Assembly: GCA_946546945.1 (NCBI GenBank)
Contig: CAMNOU010000016.1
Location: forward strand, 1-58,703
Length of the DNA stretch: 58,703 bases
Source: an uncultured Lachnospiraceae bacterium
GTDB lineage: Bacteria > Bacillota > Clostridia > Lachnospirales > Lachnospiraceae
Direction of reading: 5' to 3'
Under the pieces are notes generated by a model. That model worked only from the letters and a program-made list of their open reading frames with translations, was not told where the DNA came from and ran no database searches. A program made the position numbers and the translations under genes. This document shows, piece by piece, positions 31,785 through 40,157 of the stretch (its first letter is position 1; every line of letters begins with the position of its first letter).

Positions 31785-31811
31785 CATCTCAGTGTAAGAG
31801 CCCCCACTTCT
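31785..31811 (+). repeat. End fragment of the 178-bp repeat
   Basis: CATCTCAGTGTAAGAG followed by CCCCCACTTCT matches the first 28 bases of copy 1 with one substitution and one deletion. The element is truncated here. Confidence 0.6.
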
Positions 31812-31824
31812 ATCGCTCTTATCT

Positions 31825-34740
31825 TTAATTGTCCAGCTCTGCAATATACTCTGCGATTGCCTCTCCTGCCATACGGCCGGAGTTTACTGCAAATCCCATC
31901 GTGTTTCCGCACAATGTAAAGTTGTAGCTGTCGCCATAGATCGTATTCGCGTCAGAACCTGCGCTGTACAGACCCGGGATCGGATTCTGATCCGCATCCA
32001 TTACTTCACAGTATTTATTGACTCTGACACCGCCGACGGTACCATACGCCGCGATATAGAATCTGCCTGCCAGATATCCGCCCTTTCCTGTGATTTCATG
32101 CAGGAATTCATGTTTTTTGTGGAACTTGGAATCATAACCGCTTTCACACATTTCATTGTATTCATCAATGGTCTCTTCCAGTTTGTCCGGATCGATGCCC
32201 AGCTTTTCTGCCAGCTCGTCGATCGTTTTCGCACGGAAGAATCCGTCGTATCCTTCTGCCTCTGCACGGTCAAACTCAGGGTCTACCGCGATAAATGCCT
32301 CTTCCGGATGCACGATGTCGAAAATGTCCGGTCCGTTCTTCTTATAATGATTCAGGATTGCTCCGTCCATGATGCAGTATGCATAGTGGCCCGGCTGCAG
32401 GTTGATGGCATTCCCCGTGAAGGTGGTGTTGCCCATCTTGCCTTCATCCATGAAGCGGTCGCCCTTCTGGTTGATGAGCAGGTTCGGCTGACGAAGAACC
32501 GCATCCAGAAGGAAGTAGTTCATGTTGTCCTTGAGCTGATAGATCATCTCGATATTTGCGCCGAATTTTTCAGCTCCTGCTTTCCACATCATGTTCAGTC
32601 CGTCACCGGTGGTGCCGGGTACGTTGAACGGGAAATAGTCTTCCCAGAGATTGTAACCGAAGTTTTCTTTGATCATCTGCGCATTGGTGCCGAAACCGCC
32701 GGTCGCTACAACAACTGCTTTCGCGCGGGCTTCGATTTCCTCGCCGTCCTTGGTAAAGGCTCTTACGCCGACACATTTTCCGTCTTCCATGATCAGATCC
32801 TCAACCGGGGTCTCCAGATAGATCTCTGCGCCAAGTTCCTTCGCCCGCTCTGTCATGATGCGGACCATCGGGCCTGCCGCACGGGGTCCGATCACACCAT
32901 TTTCAGGTTTTACGATATGCCATGTCGCTTCGGACTCTCTGAAGTAACGGAATGCTCCGGCAAACTCCACACCCATATCCTCCAGCCACTGGATCGTGTC
33001 TGCGGATTTATTGAAGTATGTCTGCACCAGGTCGCTGTCTACGCGGAAATGCGTGTACTCCATATGCATCTTCAGTGCCTGCTCTACCGTAATATCATTG
33101 AACGCATTCTTCTGATACTTGGTTCCGATTCCCAGCGGCCCCATGCCCATGTTCGCAGCGCCGCCTGTCGTGTTGGATTTCTCAAACACGATCGATTTGA
33201 GATTATTCTCTCCCACCGTGATTGAAGCCGCCAGACCTGCAGGTCCTCCTGCCACGATAATTACATCGGTTTCCATCTTCTTCATCGTTCCGTTTCCTCT
33301 CCTTACTGTTCTTTCCGTCACTGCCGCTGCAGCTTTTACAGGCTGCGTTTCTACAGCTTTTACAGGCTGAGCTGCTGCTGTTTCCATTGCTGCTTCCGTC
33401 TGTTCTGCCGCATGTGCTCTAGCGCTCCGTCTGGACGCATGCCGTTCTCTTCTCTCCCGTCTGTCGCGTCTTTCGCGCCGCTCTCTTCTGTCCTCTCTCT
33501 CGGAAGACTCACCGTCTTCCCTGCTTTTGCCGGCTTTCGCATTTTTCGCCTTCACCGGCCGGGACGGCAGCTTCGGCACGCGGCCGGATGTCAGAACAAT
33601 GGCATTCTCTTCGCAGGCCTCGATACACTTGCCGCACTTGTCGCATTCGAACTCATCGATAATATGTACAAATCCGGGCTTTCCGTCAATGGCGCTCTTC
33701 GGGCAGACATCGGCGCAGACCTCACAGCCGGTACATTTATTCGGATCGATATAGATGCTCATGAACGCGCTGCAGACATTGTTCTCACATTTTCTCTTCT
33801 TGATATGGTCCTCATACTCTGACGGGAAGTATTTGAGGGTGCCCAGGACAAAGTCCGATGCGGTCTGTCCCATGGTGCAGGGGGTGGAAAATACCATGGC
33901 CATTCCGATCTCGTCCATCATATCGGTATACTCCTTCTTTCCCTGTCCCAGCGTAATTTCCTTCATCATGGTATGCAGCTGGATCAGGCCCTCCCGGCAG
34001 AAGGTGCACTTTCCGCAGCTGTGTCTGCGCTCTGCCGCCAGCACTTCCTCTGCCTCATGGATCATACAGCATGCCGGAGAATAAACGGTGATAACGCCGT
34101 TCCCGATCTGTGTATCTTTTTCAATAGCAGTCTCCAGTACCGACAGGTCATAAAGCCTGGTACCGATCGCGATTGCTTTTGCATCTACATTTCCTACAAT
34201 ATCCGCTACTTTTGTGCCGTAGGCAATTTTTTTCAGTTCGCCGGTTTCCCCGTTCTGACAGACTGCCATATAGGTACCCGGCTCATAGCTGCCGTCAAAA
34301 ATATCAGCGATAGCCGCCAGGGTCTCAAAATGATGGAACGCTCCGCCCCGGCTCTCACGTACGTTTACAATACCGGTCTTCACCTCAATCCCGGCTGCTG
34401 CCGCTTTATCTGCGATTTCCTCCGCATAAGCTGCCTCCGTCTCCGGCAGATACAGATACATCTGCTCAGCGTCAACAGCAATCTTTGCAATGGCCATTGC
34501 CTCAAATATCTTTTCAGGATTTTCTTTCAAAAGCGCGAGCAGCGCAAAATCCCGGTCGGAGTTGTTCAGTCCTGCAACGACACGGATCGGGTTCGACTGA
34601 AGGAAGCGCTCCTCATTGACCAGATTCCACTTGTCTGCAACAGGCGTGCGGTCCACACCGAATTCCAGAAGGCCCTCGGCAGCCACTTTTGCGATGATGT
34701 CAGCAGCACTCATGGTTTTTGCATTTTCAAAAGCACTCAT
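31825..34740 (-). CDS. NuoF-like / ferredoxin / FAD-dependent reductase fusion
   Basis: A 971-residue fusion. Residues 1-320 align with NuoF-type subunits: the region where FMN should bind reads GLLEFGVDRTPVADKW without the glycine-rich loop, and the acidic NADH loop is also lost. The N3-type [4Fe-4S] ligands remain (C242, C245, C248 in SCGKCTFC, and C288). Residues 328-385 are a 2x[4Fe-4S] ferredoxin (C336-C346, C366-C376). Residues 388-488 form an Arg/Glu- then Ala-rich linker with a repeated QPVKA. Residues 489-971 are a fumarate-reductase/urocanate-reductase-type FAD protein (AGGPAGLAA, ATGGFG, final GDSYNFTLCGNTMGFA). M486 has an AAGGAGAGG upstream, so a separate flavoprotein may also be made. 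I infer Fe-S relay to FAD and reduction of an unsaturated organic acid. The ATG overlaps the stop of the partner gene. Confidence 0.85.
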   Translation of the reverse strand: MSAFENAKTMSAADIIAKVAAEGLLEFGVDRTPVADKWNLVNEERFLQSNPIRVVAGLNNSDRDFALLALLKENPEKIFEAMAIAKIAVDAEQMYLYLPETEAAYAEEIADKAAAAGIEVKTGIVNVRESRGGAFHHFETLAAIADIFDGSYEPGTYMAVCQNGETGELKKIAYGTKVADIVGNVDAKAIAIGTRLYDLSVLETAIEKDTQIGNGVITVYSPACCMIHEAEEVLAAERRHSCGKCTFCREGLIQLHTMMKEITLGQGKKEYTDMMDEIGMAMVFSTPCTMGQTASDFVLGTLKYFPSEYEDHIKKRKCENNVCSAFMSIYIDPNKCTGCEVCADVCPKSAIDGKPGFVHIIDEFECDKCGKCIEACEENAIVLTSGRVPKLPSRPVKAKNAKAGKSREDGESSEREDRRERRERRDRRERRERHASRRSARAHAAEQTEAAMETAAAQPVKAVETQPVKAAAAVTERTVRRGNGTMKKMETDVIIVAGGPAGLAASITVGENNLKSIVFEKSNTTGGAANMGMGPLGIGTKYQKNAFNDITVEQALKMHMEYTHFRVDSDLVQTYFNKSADTIQWLEDMGVEFAGAFRYFRESEATWHIVKPENGVIGPRAAGPMVRIMTERAKELGAEIYLETPVEDLIMEDGKCVGVRAFTKDGEEIEARAKAVVVATGGFGTNAQMIKENFGYNLWEDYFPFNVPGTTGDGLNMMWKAGAEKFGANIEMIYQLKDNMNYFLLDAVLRQPNLLINQKGDRFMDEGKMGNTTFTGNAINLQPGHYAYCIMDGAILNHYKKNGPDIFDIVHPEEAFIAVDPEFDRAEAEGYDGFFRAKTIDELAEKLGIDPDKLEETIDEYNEMCESGYDSKFHKKHEFLHEITGKGGYLAGRFYIAAYGTVGGVRVNKYCEVMDADQNPIPGLYSAGSDANTIYGDSYNFTLCGNTMGFAVNSGRMAGEAIAEYIAELDN

Positions 34741-36863
34741 TATGCATCTACCTCCTTCTGTTCATTGGAATATTCGGTCCACAGTCTGGACGGATGAATC
34801 TGCAGTCTTAAATCGCACTGCAGGCAGCGGCTGGTCTCGCCGCAGATATCGCTGTCGCAGATACCGAAATCGAACTGATTGAAATTGTTCTCGCGCTCGC
34901 TGGCCGGAAGCACCTTTTTGCCTACTGCGGTAAGATAAGGGAATCCCTCTTCCTTGCCCAGAACCGGATCCGCAGTCTGCTCCGGTGCGAATTTCTCTGT
35001 AATATCGCCGTCGCCGCCCAGGTACAGATCGATCTGCACTGCCGCATCTCTTCCGGATGCAATCGCCTGGATGACAGATTTGGTTCCATAGGTAACATCG
35101 CCTGCCGCGAACACACCATCTACGGATGCAGCCAGTGTCTTCTGATCCACTACGATACTGTTCGCTTTGCCGAGTGTCAGTCCGCATTCTTCAGAGAGAT
35201 CCGCCCACTGACCGGTCGCGAAGATAACAGTATCACCATCGATATGATGTTCACTTCCCTCTTCCTTCTCGATGATGGCTCTTCTGTTCTCATCGAAATA
35301 GAAGGCTTTGACATTCATGAAATCAACGCCCGTCACATGGTCGGTACCGGTGATGCGTTCGAATGTCTGCGCCGGATGTACAAAAATGCCTTCTTCCTGT
35401 GCCTGTTCGATTTCTTCATCATCGGCCGTCATGACATCTCTGGCCTCCAGACATGCCAGATGGATTTCCTCAGCGCCGAGACGTTTTGCCGTCCTTGCGC
35501 AGTCAAACGCAACATTTCCGCCGCCCAGAACGATAACGTGTTTTCCGATTCCGGTTTCTTCGCCAAGGCTTGCTTTTCTTAAAAATTCAATGTTCACATG
35601 TACGCCGGGCAGGTCTTTGCCTTCCATCGGAAGACGAACCCCCTTATGATTTCCGGTCGTCATCAGAACTGCGTCATATTCTTTCAAAAGATCCACCGGC
35701 TTATCTACACGCACGCCGGTCTCGATCTTCACGCCCTGATCCGTGATCACTTTTACCTCTTCAGCAACCACCTCACGCGGAAGACGGTATGCCGGAATAC
35801 CATAAGACATCATTCCGCCGGCTGTCGGCAGTTCTTCCTTGATTGTTACATCATGTCCCTGTTTTCTGAGATAATATGCAGCGGTCAGTCCCGCAGGCCC
35901 TGCGCCTACGACACAGACCTTCTTTCCTGTATCAGGAAGCTGTTTTCCTTTTCCCTTCCAGTATTTTCCGGTGTCGTGCTCCGCCGCGTAGCGCTTGATC
36001 TCCCGGATGGACATCGCCTCACTGACCTCGCCGCGCTTGCATTCCTTCGCACAGGCCTGGGTACAAATCAATCCCAGTGTATGCGGGAACGGAACCTTCT
36101 CGCGGATCACGGCTGCAGCTGCGTCACAGTCGCCCTCTTTAACGAAACGGATATAGCGGGGAATCTCGGTGTGCGCCGGGCATGTGTACCGGCAGGGAAC
36201 CAGAGCATCCTCTTTCTTGATATTTGTCGTCAGAAGCTGCAGTTTATCACGGATCGTACCGGTCGGACAGACTTCCGCACACGCGGTACAGAAACGGCAG
36301 TCCTCATCCTTTAACAGTTTGCCGTGAAGCGTACCGACATACGTCTCCATGTCCTTCTTTGTATATTGCAGGACACCGACTCCTCTTAAATTGTTGCAGG
36401 CACGCACACAGCGTCCGCAGAGTACACAGCGGTTCATGTCGTGGATCAGAAGCGGATTTCCCTCTTCCATCTTGATTCCCTTGGTACGGGTACGCATACG
36501 GCCGTTATTTGCTCCGATATACTGAATCAGCGTCTGCAGCTCACAATTTCCATACTTCGGACAGGTAGAGCAATCCTCCGGATGACCGGCCAGAAGAAGT
36601 TCCAGCGCAAGCGTGCGCAGCTTGTTCACCTTCTCCGTTTTTGTACTGATCACCATGCCGTCCTTCGCACGCAGCGTACAGGAAGTTGTCACACCCTCCC
36701 GGCCTTCCACTTCCACAATACACATACGGCAGGAGCCGTTCTCCGGAAGATCCGGATGGTGGCACAGATGCGGGATATAGATGCCATTATTCAAGGCACA
36801 CTCCAGCACATTCGCGTTGTCTTCCACTTCCAGACGAACGCCGTCAATCGTAATGACTGCCAT
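34740..36863 (-). CDS. NuoG-like Fe-S / GltD-like NAD(P)H:FAD oxidoreductase fusion
   Basis: This 707-residue protein starts with a NuoG/hydrogenase-type module: [2Fe-2S] ligands C34, C45, C48, C62; His-Cys3 cluster H94, C98, C101, C107; and two [4Fe-4S] clusters at C146-C156 and C189-C199. A GltD-like unit follows with its own cysteines (C224, C228, C267, C271, C275), an FAD site (VVGAGPAGLTAA, about residues 317-328) and a second dinucleotide site (VLGGGNVAFDCARTAKRLG). The second site lacks the Arg pair usual for NADPH (it reads LACLEARD), so NADH is possible. The C-terminus keeps a further Cys cluster (CDSDICGETSRCLQC). It should oxidise NAD(P)H and feed electrons into the Fe-S chain of its partner. 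First gene of the operon, divergent from a PucR regulator. Confidence 0.87.
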   Translation of the reverse strand: MAVITIDGVRLEVEDNANVLECALNNGIYIPHLCHHPDLPENGSCRMCIVEVEGREGVTTSCTLRAKDGMVISTKTEKVNKLRTLALELLLAGHPEDCSTCPKYGNCELQTLIQYIGANNGRMRTRTKGIKMEEGNPLLIHDMNRCVLCGRCVRACNNLRGVGVLQYTKKDMETYVGTLHGKLLKDEDCRFCTACAEVCPTGTIRDKLQLLTTNIKKEDALVPCRYTCPAHTEIPRYIRFVKEGDCDAAAAVIREKVPFPHTLGLICTQACAKECKRGEVSEAMSIREIKRYAAEHDTGKYWKGKGKQLPDTGKKVCVVGAGPAGLTAAYYLRKQGHDVTIKEELPTAGGMMSYGIPAYRLPREVVAEEVKVITDQGVKIETGVRVDKPVDLLKEYDAVLMTTGNHKGVRLPMEGKDLPGVHVNIEFLRKASLGEETGIGKHVIVLGGGNVAFDCARTAKRLGAEEIHLACLEARDVMTADDEEIEQAQEEGIFVHPAQTFERITGTDHVTGVDFMNVKAFYFDENRRAIIEKEEGSEHHIDGDTVIFATGQWADLSEECGLTLGKANSIVVDQKTLAASVDGVFAAGDVTYGTKSVIQAIASGRDAAVQIDLYLGGDGDITEKFAPEQTADPVLGKEEGFPYLTAVGKKVLPASERENNFNQFDFGICDSDICGETSRCLQCDLRLQIHPSRLWTEYSNEQKEVDA

Positions 36864-36910
36864 AAATTTCCCTCTCTTTCCCCTTTAAGAATATTTTAAT
36901 ACCCATTAGT

Positions 36911-36977
36911 TCAACATTTGTTGACTACATGTGAAAATTATATCATAATATAGAAAGAAAATCCTCAAACAATTGTT
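36911..36977. promoter_or_regulatory. CAACA/TGTTG palindromes between the operon and its PucR gene
   Basis: TCAACA-TT-TGTTGA (36911-36924) is a perfect dyad. AACAATTGTT (36968-36977), within TCAAACAATTGTTGA, is a second. A weaker half (GACATTTGTC) lies near 37010. The divergent 200-bp region holds the promoters of both genes. A matching palindrome occurs at 47657 beside the other PucR-type gene. Confidence 0.55.
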
Positions 36978-37063
36978 GAAATTATTATTCTTTTTTTGTT
37001 TTATTTTAGACATTTGTCGAATAGCGTTAACTTTATATTGTGCGCTGTCAGAAGGAGACTGCC

Positions 37064-38608
37064 ATGGTTAAACTCGACTATCTTCTAAAGGAAATCTCAC
37101 GATCGGAGGAAATCCGCATCTGCAATCCGGAAAAATGGAGTTCAGCAGTTTCTGACGCAGATATTCTGACTCCGCAGACGGAATGGGAAGAGGGAACGCT
37201 CTACCTTTGTTTTGATTCTTCCGTTCTTCATGATCCGTCTGTCCTTCAATCCATCGGAAAATATGGGGCTTCCTGTCCCGTCCTTACAGATTCTGCAGAC
37301 GAACTGCCTGTTCCGGTCCTTCGCACCTCCGGGACAGATGATCCGCAGCATCTTTTGCAGGCCATCCGGGAGTGCCTCCGTTTCGAAGACCGCCTCCAGT
37401 GGGAAATCAACGAACTCTACCATCTGCTCTATGCCGGCCGCGGGCTTGACAGTATCGCAGAAAAAGCAGAAGGCTTCCTGGGCCGCCCCATCTCCGTGCT
37501 GGACGCAAGCTACAGCATGATTGCCGTCTCAGAAAAGATGCGAAAAATCGCTTACGGCCTGGAAACAAATGAGGGAAGGGAATTTCTGAGCATCGGCGAA
37601 GTAGAGAGCCTGCGGCGCCTGCAGATCGAGCAGAAGATCTATCAGAATAACGCAGCCTTTTTCGTGCAGACCGAGGATCATCCGGATACCAACTGGATCT
37701 TCTGCGCCATCCGTATCCAGCGCGTGATGTCCGGTTATGTGGCTGTCTGTCTGCCTGACCGGGCACAGGCTGATCCCCATGAGCTTCGTCTTACGACAGC
37801 AGTCGCGGATATATGTGCTATCGAGATGCAAAAGCACGATTTTTTCATACGGCGTACGGGCCTTCAATATGAAACATTTTTGACAGAATTGATTGAAGGA
37901 AGATTCAGCGATGTAAAGATTGCGGAATCCAGACTGCATCTTCTGAATCATCACCTGGGACATTTTTTCTGTCTGGCCGTTCTCTACTGCGTAGAACCCC
38001 ATAACAGCGACCTGTTCAACCAGCAGCAGGTTTCCGTGCTGCGAAAACAATACCCGAACAGCATGTCCGTCGTATACAAAAACAATATTGTTCTTTTATT
38101 GAATCAGGATGAACCGATCCAGCTGAACGAAAGCCTGACTGCCCCGATCCGGCAGTTTGCCCTGCAAAACCATCTGAAGGTCAGTTTAAGCCAGCCCTTT
38201 GCCGACATCTTAAAAATCAGCATCTTCTACGAACAGGCCCTGCATACCCTGGCCATTTCCGATCCCGGCAAATCAGATCGGGTCCTTTTTTTCAGTACAG
38301 AAGCCCTGCCTCAGTATCTGTTCTCAAAATGCGACTACAAGGAGCTGGAAACCGGCATCCACTACCACATCTTCCAGCTGCAGGATTATGATAAGGAATA
38401 TCACACAGAATTCATGCTGACCCTCCGCACTTACCTGGAGCATGACCGCAGCGCTGCGAAAACAGCAGAAGCTCTGCACATTCACCGCAGTACCTTTTTC
38501 TACCGCGTCAAAAAAATCGAAGAGCTTCTGGGGATCTCGATCTCAGACAGTCATCTGCTGTTTCTTTATGAATTGTCCTTTAAAATCTGGGATTATCTGA
38601 GCAAGTGA
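37064..38608 (+). CDS. PucR/CdaR-family transcriptional regulator
   Basis: The 514-residue protein has a PucR-type layout: an N-terminal sensor region, a GGDEF-like middle region (FLTELIEGRFSDVKIAESRLHLL onward, about residues 270-400), and a C-terminal PucR_C helix-turn-helix (AAKTAEALHIHRSTFFYRVKKIEELLGI, about residues 465-495). Such proteins activate catabolic genes in response to the substrate. I chose ATG 37064 behind AAGGAG. It is divergent from the NuoG/NuoF-FAD operon and most likely controls it through the palindromes in the shared region. It ends in a bidirectional terminator shared with the convergent glycerol-1-phosphate dehydrogenase gene. Confidence 0.85.
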   Translation: MVKLDYLLKEISRSEEIRICNPEKWSSAVSDADILTPQTEWEEGTLYLCFDSSVLHDPSVLQSIGKYGASCPVLTDSADELPVPVLRTSGTDDPQHLLQAIRECLRFEDRLQWEINELYHLLYAGRGLDSIAEKAEGFLGRPISVLDASYSMIAVSEKMRKIAYGLETNEGREFLSIGEVESLRRLQIEQKIYQNNAAFFVQTEDHPDTNWIFCAIRIQRVMSGYVAVCLPDRAQADPHELRLTTAVADICAIEMQKHDFFIRRTGLQYETFLTELIEGRFSDVKIAESRLHLLNHHLGHFFCLAVLYCVEPHNSDLFNQQQVSVLRKQYPNSMSVVYKNNIVLLLNQDEPIQLNESLTAPIRQFALQNHLKVSLSQPFADILKISIFYEQALHTLAISDPGKSDRVLFFSTEALPQYLFSKCDYKELETGIHYHIFQLQDYDKEYHTEFMLTLRTYLEHDRSAAKTAEALHIHRSTFFYRVKKIEELLGISISDSHLLFLYELSFKIWDYLSK

Positions 38609-38610
38609 AA

Positions 38611-38662
38611 AAGACCGCCGTACCTGTGATTCTCCAACAAGGTATACGGCGGTCCGTTTTTT
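38611..38662. terminator. Bidirectional terminator
   Basis: GACCGCCGTA-CC (38613-38624) pairs with GGTATACGGCGGTC (38641-38654), with T-runs on the plus strand and A/T on the minus strand, between two convergent genes. Confidence 0.8.
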
Positions 38663-39947
38663 ATTGTATCTCCAGCAGCTTCGCCAGCCGGAGCAGTGTC
38701 ATCCTGCTCCTCACATAAGGGCAAATGGCCAGTGTATCTTCGATAATCTCCTCATCCAGGCCGATCTGGGAAACCTTTGTCAGGCATCCCGCCTCCTTCA
38801 GTTTGCCGATCATCTCATCGGCATCCGGAAGGTCGCGGATCAGATTTCCGATCTCATCCAGCTCTTCTTCCAGCTTTACAAGATCAATATCCTCCAGAGG
38901 ATTCGGCTCATTGCCGGACAGGATCTCATCCAGCAGTCCCTTTTGGGAAAAAGCTTTTTCCAGGAGGCCGTACTCAATCCCCTTTGCCAGATCGGACCGA
39001 ACACTCACCTGTCTGTGCCGGATCGCATGTCCGAGCTTTTTATAATAATCGGTTACCAGAACGAGCGCAACGCCGACTTCCTCACCATGCAGGACGTCAT
39101 CCCTTGCGGGATTCAGAACCTCCATGTCCCACAGATGAGACGCCATATGTTCCGCACCGGATACCGGACGGGGACTCTTTGCCATCTGCATGGTCATGCC
39201 TGAAACGATCAGAGCCTCCATCAGCTTTTCCATCGCCTCAGGTTCACCGACCCGGATGCCGTCCAGCTCTCTGGACACCTCCTTCAGGCTATGTTCAATC
39301 AGCTCACAGATTTCTTCGCAGATATACTCGTCAGTCACAAGATGAGAAACCCGCCAGTCCAGAATCGCCGTATACTTGGCAAAAAGATCCGCCACACCGG
39401 AAGCTGTCAGCCTGTGAGGCGCCTTCGCGAAAATATCTGTGTCGGCCAGAATCCATTTCGGCACCGCCCCGGGAATGGTCTTTTTCATACCGTCCCAGAT
39501 CAGGGATACGACATTGGCAGAAAAACCATCCACACTGGCTGCTGTCGGAACAGACACAAAAGGAATATCATACTCCGTGGCCGCATAACGGGTCAGGTCA
39601 TGAATCGTGCCGCTGCCGATAGCCACCAGCACATCTACCGACACACTGCTTAAGCCTCTGTCACAGTAGTCCAGCTGCTTCATCACCTTTCCGATCCCGT
39701 GATTGTCCGGCTTCAGTCCCTCGGGACTGAGCTCAATCACAGGATAATCTTTAAACTCCTCTTCCAGAAACGGTTCCGCCGCCGCCCTCGTATTGCTGTC
39801 ACAGATCAGCACCGGATTCTGATAATTCACCAGAATATCCTCCAGTCGTGAGACCGCACCGGCCTCTATGTGGATTTCCTCCACATCAATCTCGTGTGAC
39901 TCTCCGCAGGCGCACGGCTTTCTCAAGTGTTCAAGGTCTACGCCCAT
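38661..39947 (-). CDS. sn-Glycerol-1-phosphate dehydrogenase (AraM/EgsA-like)
   Basis: The 428-residue enzyme belongs to the iron-type/G1P dehydrogenase superfamily and interconverts dihydroxyacetone phosphate and sn-glycerol-1-phosphate with NAD(P)H. The glycine-rich cofactor loop is VAIGSGTIHDLTRYAA. The metal ligands fall in DGFSANVVSLIWD, SGAEHMASHLWDM and DDVLHGEEVGVALV. In Bacillota this activity makes heptaprenylglyceryl-phosphate-type lipids or serves unknown pathways. The length is long for AraM-type proteins because of a C-terminal helical extension. No araM-linked sugar operon is present here. The call is secure at family level. Confidence 0.85.
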   Translation of the reverse strand: MGVDLEHLRKPCACGESHEIDVEEIHIEAGAVSRLEDILVNYQNPVLICDSNTRAAAEPFLEEEFKDYPVIELSPEGLKPDNHGIGKVMKQLDYCDRGLSSVSVDVLVAIGSGTIHDLTRYAATEYDIPFVSVPTAASVDGFSANVVSLIWDGMKKTIPGAVPKWILADTDIFAKAPHRLTASGVADLFAKYTAILDWRVSHLVTDEYICEEICELIEHSLKEVSRELDGIRVGEPEAMEKLMEALIVSGMTMQMAKSPRPVSGAEHMASHLWDMEVLNPARDDVLHGEEVGVALVLVTDYYKKLGHAIRHRQVSVRSDLAKGIEYGLLEKAFSQKGLLDEILSGNEPNPLEDIDLVKLEEELDEIGNLIRDLPDADEMIGKLKEAGCLTKVSQIGLDEEIIEDTLAICPYVRSRMTLLRLAKLLEIQ

Positions 39948-40048
39948 TTTTTCCTGTTAAACTCCTTATCTGATAACTATAGTTAATCGCTGCTAAAAAC
40001 TGTTACTTTTAAGTATATTTCCAATCTGTTCTGTAGTCAACATAAATT

Positions 40049-40147
40049 CTAATGAAATTTCACATAAAGCATCACGGTCAGGACACCTGCCAGCGCCGCA
40101 AAAATTGCTACCAGAACAAACATGACTATGATTTTTTTCTTATTCAT
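40049..40147 (-). CDS. 32-residue membrane peptide coupled to the WYL regulator
   Basis: ATG 40147 starts a 32-residue frame: a basic start MNKKK followed by a single hydrophobic span (IIVMFVLVAIFAALAGVLTV) and a short tail LYVKFH. The ribosome site GAGG overlaps the TGA of the WYL gene (40158-40160), with correct spacing, so translation is probably coupled. It is too short for database-type recognition. It could be a small membrane regulator or a dispensable peptide; the coding call rests on the start, RBS and hydrophobic composition. Confidence 0.5.
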   Translation of the reverse strand: MNKKKIIVMFVLVAIFAALAGVLTVMLYVKFH

Positions 40148-40157
40148 AATCGGAACC

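Noticed and set aside
30729..31919. Rightward ORF of 396 codons
   Set aside because: It is the antisense shadow of the GH42 gene, has no plausible RBS or family signature, and crosses the gene boundary.
32098..33225. Rightward ORF of 375 codons
   Set aside because: Antisense shadow of the FAD domain of the fusion protein; composition is that of a reverse-frame translation.
37529..38050. Leftward ORF of 173 codons inside the PucR gene
   Set aside because: Antisense shadow; no start signals and no protein-like motif.
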